A DNA stretch of 64,000 nt. It comes from Planctomycetota bacterium. Its GTDB lineage: Bacteria > Planctomycetota > UBA1135 > GCA-002686595. The stretch covers positions 62,001-126,000 of the forward strand of contig JAIOPM010000049.1 of assembly GCA_021413885.1 (NCBI GenBank). Reading direction: 5' to 3'. Shown here in pieces: positions 9,460 through 19,500 of the stretch. Below the pieces are notes generated by a model. That model ran no database searches and was not told the DNA's origin. It saw only the letters and a program-made list of their open reading frames with translations. The position numbers and the translations under genes were made by a program. How positions within the stretch are numbered: position 1 is the stretch's first letter; each line of letters opens with the position of its first letter.

Positions 9460-10491
9460 TCAGGCGCCGAGGGTCAGCGTCAGCGCGATCGCGGTACCGT
9501 CCGGGATCGCATCGCTGTTGTAGCTGTCGAACTCGAGCGACCACTTCGCGTTGTGACCGTTGGCGTAGTAGGTCACGCCGCCGGCGAACTTCGTGGTGTC
9601 GTTGACGTCGTCCCAGTCTTCGATGCGACCGGCGACTTCCCACTGGTTCGGGGTCATCATGTAGCTGACCGTGACGTCCCAGGGCGAGTTGTCGCCGAGG
9701 TCCTTGTCGTAGTCGGCGAACTCGGCGTGAGCGTACAGCGGGCCTTGGGTGTAGACGGCGTCCACACCGAGGGCCGAGCCGTCGTTCAGGAAACCGTCGT
9801 CGGTGAAGCCGACGCCGATCACCAGGTTCTGCTCGTCCGTCGAGTTGTAGGCACCTTCTTGAAGGCCCACGCCCTTGCCCATCGCGGTGAACGTACCGCG
9901 GGCAGAGATGCGGTGCTCGTCGAGCAGACCGTCGGAGCCGTTCTGGACGGCGACCGCCCAGCCGAACTGCTCCATGTTGCCCGAGAACATCGCGCCGAGG
10001 TCACGAGCGTTCGCGAAGAGGCCGTTCACCGTGTAGCCACCAGCGAGGTGGTCGTTGAACAGCAGGTGGTTCTCGTCGACCCACCCTTGCCAGAGGAACG
10101 GAGCACGGAACTCGCCGAAGCGAACCTTGACCTGTTGGCCGAGGTTGAAGTCGCCGTACGCGTCCAGCAGCGTCGTCGCGCCGCCGGCCGAGTCGACCGC
10201 GACGTGAAGGAGGTAACCTTCACCGCAATCGGCATCCAGGTTCACGCGGACGTTGTCCAGCGTGGTACCCAGTTCGTCGTCCGTCGCGCCACCGACGTCC
10301 TTGTCGACCATGTCGACAGAGGTACGCAGGAACGCAGAGAGGCCGACACCGCCCGGGCCGGTGGAGTTGAGGCTGGTGGCCAGGTTCTCGAGTTCCCGGT
10401 CCAGCGTCATGTACTCCCCGTCCGTGGATCCGGCGAAACCAAGCGAGCTAGCGGACATGACCGCAAGCGCGCCAAGAACAGTCTTGTTCAT
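9460..10491 (-). CDS. outer-membrane porin, paralogue 2
   Basis: A 343-residue homologue of the neighbouring porin. The preferred start is the ATG at 10491, which opens a standard signal peptide (MNKTVLGALAVMSASSLGFAG); a GTG at 10518 would add nine residues. Shared segments with paralogue 1 include LLDAYGDFNLGQQVKVRFGEFRAPFLW, MMTPNQWEVAGRIED and the closing strand TAIALTLTLGA. Strong upstream promoter, long leader and dedicated terminator suggest high expression. Probable tandem duplication followed by divergence. Confidence 0.84.
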   Translation of the reverse strand: MNKTVLGALAVMSASSLGFAGSTDGEYMTLDRELENLATSLNSTGPGGVGLSAFLRTSVDMVDKDVGGATDDELGTTLDNVRVNLDADCGEGYLLHVAVDSAGGATTLLDAYGDFNLGQQVKVRFGEFRAPFLWQGWVDENHLLFNDHLAGGYTVNGLFANARDLGAMFSGNMEQFGWAVAVQNGSDGLLDEHRISARGTFTAMGKGVGLQEGAYNSTDEQNLVIGVGFTDDGFLNDGSALGVDAVYTQGPLYAHAEFADYDKDLGDNSPWDVTVSYMMTPNQWEVAGRIEDWDDVNDTTKFAGGVTYYANGHNAKWSLEFDSYNSDAIPDGTAIALTLTLGA

Positions 10492-10840
10492 GTTGGAATG
10501 CACTCCAAAGAGAGACACACAGAGAGAAGGGATGGGGTCTAGAGCGCGCAGAAGATGCCGCTCGACGGGTGTGAGGGAAAGCCCGAGCAGGCCTTTTTTT
10601 GGAAAAACCCCCGCTGGAAGCCATCGGTGTCAAAGCGCCTGAGCTGTCCCACAAAGCCTCGCCAAGCGCTCGATAGGCGACATAAGTGACTGTGAATAAT
10701 AGTCTTGGGAGGCTGTCGCCCCAAACGCTCGCCGCCGCGATCCGAAGGAACGTGCAAGGCGGCGACGGCCCGGAGAATCCGAGCGCAATGTCTGTGTCGC
10801 GACGGTCGGCGTCACCGCGTTCCGGCACGATCCGCCAGCA
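10492..10840. other. long leader/promoter region of porin 2
   Basis: No gene is seen in these 349 bases between arfB and porin 2. Apart from the promoter near 10700 it holds a run of seven T on the plus strand near 10590-10596 just after a small GCC/GGC stem. From the presumed start of transcription near 10689 the porin leader would be about 200 bases, long enough for post-transcriptional control. Confidence 0.4.
10696..10724 (-). promoter_or_regulatory. sigma70-type promoter for porin 2
   Basis: Read on the minus strand: TTGGGG (10724-10719), a 17-base spacer and TATTAT (10701-10696). Spacing is ideal and the -10 is near consensus in an otherwise GC-rich area. Confidence 0.5.
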
Positions 10841-11281
10841 CTAGTCGAAGCCCGGGCCCTGACGGTCGCGCTTGCGGTCCGAGGCTCGGCGCTTCCCGTC
10901 GAGGCGTCGCAGTCCGGATGCGCGAGTCGGTCGAGTCGCTCGACGAACCTTCGGCCGTATCAAGGCTTGGCGGAGCAACGCGGCGAGCCTCGCACGCGCC
11001 GCGTCGAGGTTGCGCTCGGCGCTGCGATGCTCGTTGGCCTGGATCACGAGTTCGCCTCGCAACGTCAGCTTCGTCGCGACCGCGCGCAGCACGCGTTCGC
11101 GCTCCTCCGGCGAGAAGGCGGAGCTCAGGCCGGGCGCGAAGCGCAACACGATCTTCGTCGCCACCTTGTTTACATGCTGGCCGCCGGGGCCGCCGGAGCG
11201 CACGCGCTCGACTTCGATCTCGCGCTCGGGGATGCGCTTGGTCCGGGAGAGTTCCAGTCCGTCCGAGTCGCGCTGCCCCAT
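10841..11281 (-). CDS. arfB: peptidyl-tRNA hydrolase ArfB (release-factor-like rescue protein)
   Basis: This 146-residue protein is a single release-factor domain with GGQ at residues 33-35 inside SGGPGGQHVNKVATK, the peptidyl-tRNA hydrolysis motif. It lacks codon-recognition domains. The C-terminal 40 residues are very basic (Lys/Arg-rich), as in ArfB, whose tail enters the empty mRNA channel of stalled ribosomes. It sits five bases after the DUF971 gene and is likely co-transcribed with it. Confidence 0.93.
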   Translation of the reverse strand: MGQRDSDGLELSRTKRIPEREIEVERVRSGGPGGQHVNKVATKIVLRFAPGLSSAFSPEERERVLRAVATKLTLRGELVIQANEHRSAERNLDAARARLAALLRQALIRPKVRRATRPTRASGLRRLDGKRRASDRKRDRQGPGFD

Positions 11282-11285
11282 CGCC

Positions 11286-11588
11286 TCAACTCCCCGGATC
11301 GTTGTCCCGGAGGAACGCGTACGAGTAGATGCCCGTGTCGTGCCCGTCCGCGAAAACGATCGAGACCGCGTAGTTTCCGACCAAACGCACGCCTTGGTGC
11401 GTGAGGTCCGCCGGGACGGAACGCGGGTCGTGCACGCGTTGACCGGTGGTCTCGCTGACGCAGCGCGCGCACGGGCACACGGCGCGAAGTTGAGCGATCG
11501 CGTAGACGGTCTTGTGGCCGTCGAGCCACTCGATCGTCAGGCGGGCGGGGTCGCTCTTGACGATGACGCGCGGTTGGCTGGAGGTCAT
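11286..11588 (-). CDS. DUF971 domain protein
   Basis: A 100-residue protein starting at the ATG at 11588. It shows the DUF971 (gamma-butyrobetaine hydroxylase N-terminal-like) pattern: RLTIEWLDGHKTVYAIAQLRAVCPCARCV, then GNYAVSIVFADGHDTGIYSYAFLR. The CPCxxC cysteines suit metal binding. Standalone DUF971 proteins often sit near Fe-S or cofactor genes, but the role is unproven. A longer start at 11648 is possible but adds unconserved sequence. Confidence 0.8.
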   Translation of the reverse strand: MTSSQPRVIVKSDPARLTIEWLDGHKTVYAIAQLRAVCPCARCVSETTGQRVHDPRSVPADLTHQGVRLVGNYAVSIVFADGHDTGIYSYAFLRDNDPGS

Positions 11589-11688
11589 GGTTCGCGCGCT
11601 CCTACTGAACTCCGCCGCGTGGCGCTTCGGAGGCGGGTCGCTCCGCAACCGGCTCGAATCGAGCGACGGGCAACGGGAAGAGAAGAGA

Positions 11689-11764
11689 TGGTGGGCAGAA
11701 CCGGGATTGAACCGGTGACCCCGTGATTTTCAGTCACGTGCTCTACCAGCTGAGCTACCTGCCC
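11689..11764 (-). tRNA. tRNA-Phe (anticodon GAA)
   Basis: The reverse strand folds into a complete cloverleaf: acceptor GGGCAGG with a closing G-U pair, D arm GCTC/GAGC, anticodon arm CGTGA-CTGAAAA-TCACG with GAA at the anticodon, and a T arm with GGTTCAATC. The terminal CCA is encoded. It lies 54 bases downstream of ribF. Confidence 0.97.
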
Positions 11765-11818
11765 ACCTTTCCCCGCCGCAGCGAGGGGGCGGGATTATCC
11801 AAGGGCGGTGGCGGGGCG

Positions 11819-12784
11819 TCAACCGCGCGGAGGCGAAGCCGCGGAGCTCACGTCGCGCAGGATGCGACGGGCGCTTTCGACGTCCAGGGCGATCTGGGCG
11901 CGTAGGGCCTCGATGTTCTCGAAGCGCCGTTCCGCGCGGAGCCGCGCGACGAAATCGACCTCGAGCGTCCGGTCGTAGAGGTCGCGGTCGAAGTCCAAGA
12001 GGTGCACCTCGACCCGCGGAATGCCCGGCGTGTCGTCGACCGTCGGACGCACGCCGATGTTCGCGACGGCGGGGAGAAAAGCGCTCTGGACGCCGTCCGG
12101 GCCGAGCTCGCGCGCCCAACACGCGTAGACGCCGAGCGGCGGATGCAGCTCGTGATGGCGATCGAGATTGGCGGTGGGGAACCCGAGCTTCCGCCCGATC
12201 CCGTCGCCGCGGACGACCGTTCCGAGGACGCTGACGCGCCGCCCCAACATCCGTCGCGCCGCTTCGAGGTCGCCGAGTTCGACCGCTTCGCGGATCGCGG
12301 TGCTCGAAACGGCGTGGCCGCCGACGACGACTTGGCCGACGACCTGGACGTCGAGGCCGAGCGACTGCAGAAGCTCCGGCGTGCCGCGCCGATCGTGGCC
12401 GAACTTGCTGTCGAAGCCGAGCACGAACGCGCGCGCGCCGAGGGCGCCGAGCAAGAACTCGCGCACGAAGACCTCGGCTTCGAGCGAGCGCAACGCTTCG
12501 TCGAACGTCAACACCGCCGCGTGTTCGACGCCGATACGACGGAAGAGTTCGAGGCGATGCTCGAGGCTCGTCAACGTCTTCGGCTCGCGGCCGAGCAACA
12601 GGTGTTTCGGATGGCGCCCGAACGTCACGACGGTCGAACGCGCTCCGAGCGCGCGCGAGCGCACGAGGTTGGCTTCGAGCGTCGCGCGATGTCCGACGTG
12701 CACGCCGTCGAACACGCCGATCGACACCACGGAGCCTCCGGCGAGCGGAGTCGGGAGGTCGACGCGATCGAAGCTGGTGATCAA
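11819..12784 (-). CDS. ribF: bifunctional riboflavin kinase/FAD synthetase
   Basis: RibF makes FMN and then FAD. The 321-residue protein has an N-terminal nucleotidyltransferase domain (VSIGVFDGVHVGHR near 20-33, then FVLGFDSKFGHDRRG) and a C-terminal flavokinase domain (GDGIGRKLGFPTANL, VANIGVRPTV, VEVHLLDF). The start is TTG at 12784, whose TTGA overlaps the TGA of def; no ATG or GTG lies between it and the conserved domain. Coupling to def is therefore likely. The FMN domain is complete. Confidence 0.93.
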   Translation of the reverse strand: MITSFDRVDLPTPLAGGSVVSIGVFDGVHVGHRATLEANLVRSRALGARSTVVTFGRHPKHLLLGREPKTLTSLEHRLELFRRIGVEHAAVLTFDEALRSLEAEVFVREFLLGALGARAFVLGFDSKFGHDRRGTPELLQSLGLDVQVVGQVVVGGHAVSSTAIREAVELGDLEAARRMLGRRVSVLGTVVRGDGIGRKLGFPTANLDRHHELHPPLGVYACWARELGPDGVQSAFLPAVANIGVRPTVDDTPGIPRVEVHLLDFDRDLYDRTLEVDFVARLRAERRFENIEALRAQIALDVESARRILRDVSSAASPPRG

Positions 12785-13326
12785 CGCGCTCGAGCGGTGC
12801 TCGCGGCGCGCGAGCGATAGCGGTCGACCAACTCTTGGAGGGCCGCCTTGTGGCGTTGCTTGTCCGCGGCCGACATGCGATCGACGAGCAACACGCCTTC
12901 GAGGTGGTCGTACTCGTGTTGGATGATGCGCGACACGAAGCCGTCGAACTCGCGCTCGATCGACGCGCCGTCGGGAGCCCACGCCTTCACGCGGCAACGT
13001 TCGGGGCGCTTGACCTCGGCGTAGATGCCGGGGAACGACAGGCAGCCCTCCTCGTACAGCGTGTTCTCGCCGGTCCGGTCGACGATCGACACGTTGATCA
13101 ACGCGAGCTCGTCCTCGGGCTTGCCGGTCGGATTCAGCACCAAAATCCGTTTCGCCATGCCGACCTGCGGCGCCGCGAGCCCGACGCCGTTCGACGCGTA
13201 CATCAGGTCGAACATCGCCCGCACGGTCGCGCGCAGCTCGTCGTCGTAGGCCGCGACGCCGTCCGCGACCTTCCGCAGGACGGGTTCGGGGTAGAGCGTC
13301 AGGCGGAATTGCAGCGGTTCGGTCAT
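12781..13326 (-). CDS. def: peptide deformylase
   Basis: Removes the formyl group from nascent proteins. At 181 residues it is family length. Motif 1 is GVGLAAPQ (47-54), motif 2 EEGCLS with the metal Cys at 95, motif 3 HEYDH with H137, E138 and H141. The ATG at 13326 begins MTEPLQFRLTLYPEPVLRKV. No clear ribosome-binding site precedes it. First gene of a def-ribF unit; it diverges from the TPR gene. Confidence 0.95.
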   Translation of the reverse strand: MTEPLQFRLTLYPEPVLRKVADGVAAYDDELRATVRAMFDLMYASNGVGLAAPQVGMAKRILVLNPTGKPEDELALINVSIVDRTGENTLYEEGCLSFPGIYAEVKRPERCRVKAWAPDGASIEREFDGFVSRIIQHEYDHLEGVLLVDRMSAADKQRHKAALQELVDRYRSRAASTARAR

Positions 13327-13378
13327 GGAGAGGTGCGTGTGCGTCGAGCGAAGGGCCGGCGCCCCAGGATAGCGCGCG

Positions 13379-13407
13379 TTGACCCCTCGAAAGGTCGTCT
13401 CTAGAAT
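13379..13407 (+). promoter_or_regulatory. sigma70-type promoter for the TPR-rpsT unit
   Basis: TTGACC (13379-13384), exactly 17 bases, then TAGAAT (13402-13407). The sequence after it (CCTTCGCCC) recurs after other TAGAAT boxes in this window. It lies 86 bases before the proposed start of the TPR gene. Confidence 0.7.
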
Positions 13408-13492
13408 CCTTCGCCCTTCGAATCGCGCAACCGGAGTCCGCTCGGGACTCGCGTTCGCTTCGAGGACGACCGAGCCCCTCTTCGACCGCCTC

Positions 13493-14824
13493 GTGGACTT
13501 CTCCAAGCATCTACAGAAGGCCGAAGAGGCCACGCGACGACGTCAGTGGGACTTCGCGATCGAGGTCTACCAGCAGCTCTTGAATCTCGACGCCGATCTC
13601 GCGGAGGCTCGCGGCGGGTTGCGGCGCGCGCAGAAGCGCAAGTTCGAGGAGCAGAAGACCGGCAAGCTCTTCCGCGCCGCGTTCGGCGCGATGCCGCTCG
13701 GCGCCGCGAAGGCGTTGCTGAAGACCAAGCGCTACGACGCGGCCGCGAAGCAGCTCGAGAGCTACCTCGCGTCGAACCCGCTCGACGTCGACGGCAACCT
13801 GATGCTCGGCCTAGCGCTCGAGGGCGCGGGCTTCTTCAAGTCGGCGCGCGCGGTGTACGAATTCCTCGCCGAAATTGCGCCCGGTCACGCGGAAGGTCTG
13901 AAGCGCGCCGGTGCGATGATGCAGAAGGCGGGCGACGTGCCGAAGGCGCTCGAGTACTACGAGCGCGCGCTGAAGGCCGACCCGCGCGATCAGGAAGCGC
14001 TGAAGGCGCGCAAGGACCTCGCCGCCGAAGCCGCGCTGAAGAAGGGCGGCTACGAAGGCGCGAGCCACAGCCGCGACTTGTTGAAGGACAAGGACCGCAC
14101 GCAGTCGCTCGAGCGCGAACGTCGTCGTCATATGACCGAGGACGAGATGCGCGCGGAGGTCGAGCGCATGACCGCGCGCTTCGCCGAAGCCTCGACCGAC
14201 GTCGACCTGATGACGCAGATCGCGGAGCTCCACGAGAAGCTCGGCGACTACGAAGCGGCCGCGGAGTTCGTCGATCGCGCGCTCTCGTACCGCAAGGATT
14301 CGTTCGAGCTCGCCGCGAAGGCCGGCGACCTCCAGGCCAAGGCGCTGAAGAAGGCGATGGCGCGGGCCGACAAGGCCGGCGACGCCGAGAAGGCCGCGCA
14401 GCTCGAGCGCGAGCTCTGCGCCCACGAAGTGCGCGATTGGCGTCGGCGCGTCGCGCTGCGCCCGAACGAGCTCGCGCTGCGCTTCGAGTTCGGCAAGCGC
14501 CTGATGCGCTCGGGCGAACTCGACCTCGCGCTCGGAGAGTTCCAGAAAGTGCTGCCCGAACCGCGTCTACAACGCGACGTGCGCTTCTGGCTCGGCCAGT
14601 GCTTCCAAGCCAAGGGCTTCGGCGAGCTGGCGAAGAAGGAGTACTCGAAGGCTTTGGAAGGCAGTTCCGAGGTCGACGAGCGCGCGAAGGAGATCCTGTA
14701 CAATCTCGGCGCGATCGCCGAGGCGGAGGGTGACTCCGGCTCGGCGCGCGGCCATTACACCCGCGTGTACGAAATCGACATCGGCTACCGAGACGTGGCC
14801 GCGAAGATGGAACGACTGAAGTAA
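13493..14824 (+). CDS. tetratricopeptide-repeat protein
   Basis: About 443 residues, mostly TPR helices (for example AIEVYQQLLNLDADLAEA, ALEYYERALKADPRDQEALKA, AEFVDRALSYRKDSFELAAKA). The start is taken at the GTG at 13493, just before DFSKHLQKAEEA; sequence upstream lies in the promoter zone. No signal peptide, so probably cytoplasmic. It ends three bases before rpsT and shares its promoter, suggesting a function linked to translation or growth, but no partner is identifiable. Confidence 0.8.
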   Translation: MDFSKHLQKAEEATRRRQWDFAIEVYQQLLNLDADLAEARGGLRRAQKRKFEEQKTGKLFRAAFGAMPLGAAKALLKTKRYDAAAKQLESYLASNPLDVDGNLMLGLALEGAGFFKSARAVYEFLAEIAPGHAEGLKRAGAMMQKAGDVPKALEYYERALKADPRDQEALKARKDLAAEAALKKGGYEGASHSRDLLKDKDRTQSLERERRRHMTEDEMRAEVERMTARFAEASTDVDLMTQIAELHEKLGDYEAAAEFVDRALSYRKDSFELAAKAGDLQAKALKKAMARADKAGDAEKAAQLERELCAHEVRDWRRRVALRPNELALRFEFGKRLMRSGELDLALGEFQKVLPEPRLQRDVRFWLGQCFQAKGFGELAKKEYSKALEGSSEVDERAKEILYNLGAIAEAEGDSGSARGHYTRVYEIDIGYRDVAAKMERLK

Positions 14825-14827
14825 GAC

Positions 14828-15100
14828 ATGGCTCACACGAAATCCGCCCTCAAGGACATCCGCAAGTCGCGCCAAGCGCGTGACGTCAACCGTCAGACCG
14901 AAGGCAGCATGAAGACCGCGATGAAGAAGTTCATCGCGCGCACCGATGCCGCCGGCGCCGACGAGGCCTACCGCAAGGCGGTTAAGCTCGTCGACAAGGC
15001 GGCCCACAAGAACGTGATCCACAGGAACGCGGCTTCGCGTCGCAAGGGTCAGCTCGATCGCAAGCTCTCCGCGCTCAAGAGCGCGGGCGGCGCGAAGTAG
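14828..15100 (+). CDS. rpsT: 30S ribosomal protein S20
   Basis: A 90-residue, strongly basic S20 protein: MAHTKSALKDIRKSRQAR at the start, then the helical SMKTAMKKF and the conserved KAAHKNVIHRNAASRRKGQL segment. S20 binds 16S rRNA near helices 9 and 44 early in assembly. The gene follows the TPR gene after three bases. Confidence 0.97.
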   Translation: MAHTKSALKDIRKSRQARDVNRQTEGSMKTAMKKFIARTDAAGADEAYRKAVKLVDKAAHKNVIHRNAASRRKGQLDRKLSALKSAGGAK

Positions 15101-15143
15101 CGACGGCGGCGCCGCACGCGGCCCGCCCGTTCGAGACCGCTGC

Positions 15144-15479
15144 ATGTTCGAGACCAGCGAAACCCACGACAAGCCCGAGCTCCGTCCGCTGCACATCGCG
15201 CGGCGGCGTGAAGGTCTCTACGAGGCAGCGAAGGAGATGGTCGAGGACCTCTCCAATTGGACGTTGGTCTCCGCGGACGACGCGGCGACGACGCTGCACT
15301 GCGAGCGCAAGGGCGGCCTGCTCGGCGGCACGTCGAAGGTGACCGTGCGCGTCGAAGGACCGGACGGCATGCCGTCGTCGACGCTGCACGTGCGCGCCGA
15401 GGCGCAGGGCGGATTGCTCGCGAACGAGAAGTCCGTCGTGCTCGAGTTCATGAAGCCGTTCACGCGCCGCGTCTGCTGA
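15144..15479 (+). CDS. small hypothetical protein, possibly DUF1499-like
   Basis: A 111-residue cytoplasmic-looking protein 43 bases after rpsT. The order of elements (helix with YEAAKEMVEDLSNW, strand, then GGLLGGTSKVTVRVEGPDG and a closing helix) resembles DUF1499-type proteins, but key signatures are too weak to be sure. Codon use matches the neighbours, so it is probably a real gene. It faces the surA-like gene. Confidence 0.55.
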   Translation: MFETSETHDKPELRPLHIARRREGLYEAAKEMVEDLSNWTLVSADDAATTLHCERKGGLLGGTSKVTVRVEGPDGMPSSTLHVRAEAQGGLLANEKSVVLEFMKPFTRRVC

Positions 15480-15497
15480 CGCGCGCCGTCGAACGGC

Positions 15498-16520
15498 TCA
15501 GTTCTCGAGCGTCGAGGTCCGCCCGAGCATCTGCGGCGGCCACACGTAGGCGGCGCGGTAGAGCTTGTCGAGCGCGGTGTCGATCCGATAGCGGTCGAGG
15601 CTCGACTGCACGTCCTTGCGGAACCTGTTCTGCAGCTCGGCGTCGGCGAACGACAGCGCGTCGCGATGCTTCTTCGACTCGAGGTAGATCAGGCGATAGC
15701 CGTCGAGCGAACCGTTGCGTTGACGAATCTCGAGCACTTCGGAAACGTCGCCGGGTTGCGCGTCGTGCAGGAACTCGTAGACGTTCTTCACCGGTCGATA
15801 GCCGCTCAACGGTCGATCGGTCGAGATGCCCGGCGGGACCTTGTTCACCTCGAGCTTGGTCGCTTCCTCGTCGAAGTTCGCCCCCGCGACGACGCGTTCG
15901 CGCAGCTGAGCGAGCACGTCGTGCACGTCCTCGGGCGCGCCGACGATCTTCAGACCGAAGTCGTGCACCGTCAGCAGCGGATCGTTCGCGATGGCTGTCT
16001 CCTGCTCCTTGAACTCGAAGTAGAGACGTCCCGGACGCACGTAGCGATCGGCGGCGACCCGACCTTTCGGCGCGGCATCGATGCCGGTGACCGAACGTTG
16101 CCACAGAAGACCGTACACGTGCGAACGCACGTCTTCCTTCTGCGTCTTCGAGTCGAGGTCGAACGCCTTGAGTTGGGTCGCGAGGCGCGCAACGCTGCCG
16201 GCTTGCTCGCGCTGACGATCGAGTTGGTTCTGCACGAACTTGTCGACCATCTTCTCGTCGTAGCCCATCACCTGGCCGGCCTGTTCTTCCAACAGATCTT
16301 GGACCTTCGTGGTGACGATCTCGTCGCGCGTGCGCCGTCGGTCTTCCTCGCTCGCACCCGGCTTCACCTCGCGGCGCGTCGCGGCGAGCACGTCGAAGTC
16401 GGTGATGATCTCTTCGTTGACGATCAGCGCCGCCGAGTCGAAGACACGCGCTTCCGCAGCGGCGGGCGGCGGCGTCGGATCTTGGGTGAAGAGCAGCGCG
16501 ACGAGAGACAGCGAGTTCAT
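15498..16520 (-). CDS. SurA-like periplasmic peptidyl-prolyl isomerase
   Basis: A 340-residue protein with an N-terminal signal (MNSLSLVALLF), a SurA-type N-terminal chaperone region (DSAALIVNEEIITDFDVLAA), and a parvulin-like domain (about 205-310) with ERVVAGANFDEEA and FLHDAQPGDVSEVLEI. It likely folds exported or outer-membrane proteins such as the porins. Its ATG at 16520 overlaps the mfd stop (ATGA), making it last in rnc-mfd-surA-like. The parvulin domain is divergent and may be mainly a chaperone. Confidence 0.8.
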   Translation of the reverse strand: MNSLSLVALLFTQDPTPPPAAAEARVFDSAALIVNEEIITDFDVLAATRREVKPGASEEDRRRTRDEIVTTKVQDLLEEQAGQVMGYDEKMVDKFVQNQLDRQREQAGSVARLATQLKAFDLDSKTQKEDVRSHVYGLLWQRSVTGIDAAPKGRVAADRYVRPGRLYFEFKEQETAIANDPLLTVHDFGLKIVGAPEDVHDVLAQLRERVVAGANFDEEATKLEVNKVPPGISTDRPLSGYRPVKNVYEFLHDAQPGDVSEVLEIRQRNGSLDGYRLIYLESKKHRDALSFADAELQNRFRKDVQSSLDRYRIDTALDKLYRAAYVWPPQMLGRTSTLEN

Positions 16521-19500
16521 CGGTGGCGTTCGGGGATTCTCTGGTCGGGAGACCCGCGCTTCAACAACTCTTCGAGCCACGCGACTCCCGTCTCGGCCGT
16601 GCGCACGCTCGCCGGCGTCATCAGGTGCACGAGCCCCGTCCGGATCGGCCGCGCCTCGACCTTGCGGTTGCGGAACAGGAAATCGACCGCCAGACGATCG
16701 CGGAACTCGATCTGGTAGTGGTCGCCGCGCCACGCGACGCGCGTGATCGCGAGCGGCGCGAGCTTCGCGCGCAGCCGGAACGAGCGCAGCAGCGCCTCCG
16801 CCTCGGGCGGCGGACGTCCGAAGCGGTCGCGCAACATTTCTTCCGCGCGCTCGGCGTCGGCGTCGCTCGTGATCGCGTCGAGCGAACGCAGGATCTCGAG
16901 CCGCACGTCATGCGAGGGGATCCACGCGCTCGGTAGGAACGCGCGCAGACCGAGCTCCAGTTCGATCGCGGAACCGAGCTCCGCGTCGCCGCCCGATTCG
17001 TCGCGGCCGAGGCCGGCCTTCATGCGCTCGGTCGTCTGCCGGAGCAGTCGACAGTACATGTCGTAGCCGACCGCCGCGATGTGACCCGATTGCTCGGGCC
17101 CGAGGATGTTGCCCGCGCCGCGGATCTCGAGATCCTTCATGCTGATCTGGAAGCCGGCGCCGAGGTGGTTGAGTTCCTCGAGCGCCTTCAAGCGTTCGCG
17201 CGAGATGTGCGAGAGCGGCTTGTAGCGTTCGACCAACAAGTAGCAGTACGCCTTCTGCTGTCCGCGTCCGACGCGACCGCGCAGTTGGTGCAGCTCCGAG
17301 AGTCCGTAGTGATCCGCTTGATCGATGAAGATCGTGCCGGCCGCGGGGATGTCGAGTCCATTCTCGACGATCGTCGTCGCGACGAGCACGTCGAACTCGC
17401 CGCGCGCGAACGCGTCGATCACGACCTCGAGATCCTTCGACGGCATTTGTCCGTGGCCGACGGCGAACGTGCACTCAGGGACTAGCTCGTGCAGCCCGCG
17501 CGCGACGGCCGCGATGTCGCCGACGCGGTTGTGGAGGAAGAAGACCTGACCGCCGCGGTCCTTCTCGGCGAGCAGGGCGCTGCGGACGAGCGCGCGATTC
17601 TCCGCGTCGACGACCTTGGTCTCGATCGCCTGACGTCCCGGCGGCGGCGTGCCGAGCGCGGAGATGTCGCGCAGGCCGGAGAGCGACATGTGCAGCGTGC
17701 GCGGAATCGGCGTCGCCGAGAGCGTCAACACGTCGACGTCCGCGCGCAGCGCCTTGAAGTGCTCCTTCTGCAGCACGCCGAAGCGCTGCTCCTCGTCGAC
17801 GATCAGGAGCCCGAGGTTCTTGAACGCGACGTCTTTCGAGAGCAGCCGGTGCGTGCCGATCAGGATGTCGACTTCGCCGCGCGCGACGCGGCCGAGCACG
17901 TCGCGCTCCTCGCGACCGATCACGATGCGCGAGAGACCTTCGACGCGCACCGGGAAGTCGGACAGGCGCTCGCGGAACGTCGTCAAGTGTTGGTGGGCGA
18001 GCACGGTCGTCGGCACGAGCAACGCGACTTGTCCGCCGCCCGCGACGACGCGGAACGCGGCGCGCATCGCGACTTCGGTCTTGCCGAAGCCGACGTCGCC
18101 GCACAGCAGACGATCCATCGGACGCTCGCGTTCGAGATCGGCCGCGATCTCGCCGTCGGCGGTCGCTTGGTCGGGCGTGTCGACCCACGCGAACGAACCG
18201 ACCATGTCGCGCACCAGCGTGACGTCGCCCTTCCACGGATCGCGTTTCTTCGTCTCGCGCTTCGCTTGCACTTCGAGCAAGTCGCCGGCGAGGTCGTAGA
18301 GCGCGCGCTCGACGCGCTCGCGCCGTTTGCGGAACGACTGACTGCCGATCTTGTCGAGCGGCGGCGTCTTCTTCGCGCTGCCGATGTAGCGCTGCACGAC
18401 GTCGACCTGCGACGACGGCACGTAGAGCGAAACCGCGTCGGCGAAGACGAGGTGGAGATGCTCTTCCTCGCCGACGCCGCGGCGCAACAGATCGAGACCT
18501 TTGTAGATCGCGAGTCCGTGCACCGCGTGCACGACGTAGTCGCCGGGCTTGAGGTCGAAGAACGATTGCAGCGCGCGCGACTTGTAGGTCGGACGCTGCA
18601 CGGCGCTCTTCTTCACGCCTTGCACGCCGGCGAGTTCGCGGTGGTTGACCAGCACGAGCTTTGCTTCCGGGATGCGGAAGCCGCGCGAGAGCGAACCGAC
18701 GCGCGTCTCGACGTTCGGCGCGCCGCCGCCTTCGTCGAGCACTTGGCGCAGGCGATGTTCTTCCGCTTCGTTGCGACACAGCACGAGCGTGCGCGAGCCG
18801 TCGAGGACGCCGCCGCGCAGACGTTCGGCCGCTTGGCCGATCGGTCCGGCGAGCGTTTGCACCGAGCGCGTGTCGAACGTCAACGTGGTGCCGGGCAGAC
18901 TCTGGAGATCGAGGCGCACGAGCGTCGCCGTCCGCGAACGGAGTTCGATCAACGCCCGCTGATGCTCGCTCGACTGCACGCGCAAGCCTTCGGCGCGATC
19001 TTCGATGCGCAGCGGTTCGATCTCGACCCACGTCGTCGCCGGAGGAACGAGCGTGATCGGTTGGACGCCGAGCTCCGCGGCGCTCCGATCCGACGCGAGG
19101 CAGATCTCGATCGCGTGGAAGGATTCGACGCTTCGCTGCTCGAGCGGATCGAAGGTGCGCAAGGACTCGATCTCGCGGTCGAAGAGCTCGATGCGCACCG
19201 GCATCTCGGTCGCGAACGGAAACACGTCGAGAATGTCGCCGCGCAGGCTCACCTCGCCGTGCTTCTCGACCAACGGCGTGCGTGTGTAGCCGGCCTTGAC
19301 GGCCCGACCCAAGAAATCGTCGACGTCGAGCACCTGCCCCTTCGCGAGGCGCACGAAGTGCTTCTCGAGCTCCGCGCTGTTCGGCAGCGCCTCGAGCACG
19401 CCGAGCAACGACGCGATCACGACGCGGGGCCTGCTCTCGCGCGGACCGGAGAGGACTTGCGCGAGTTGGATGCGCGTCCGCACCGCGTCGGCGTCGAGCG

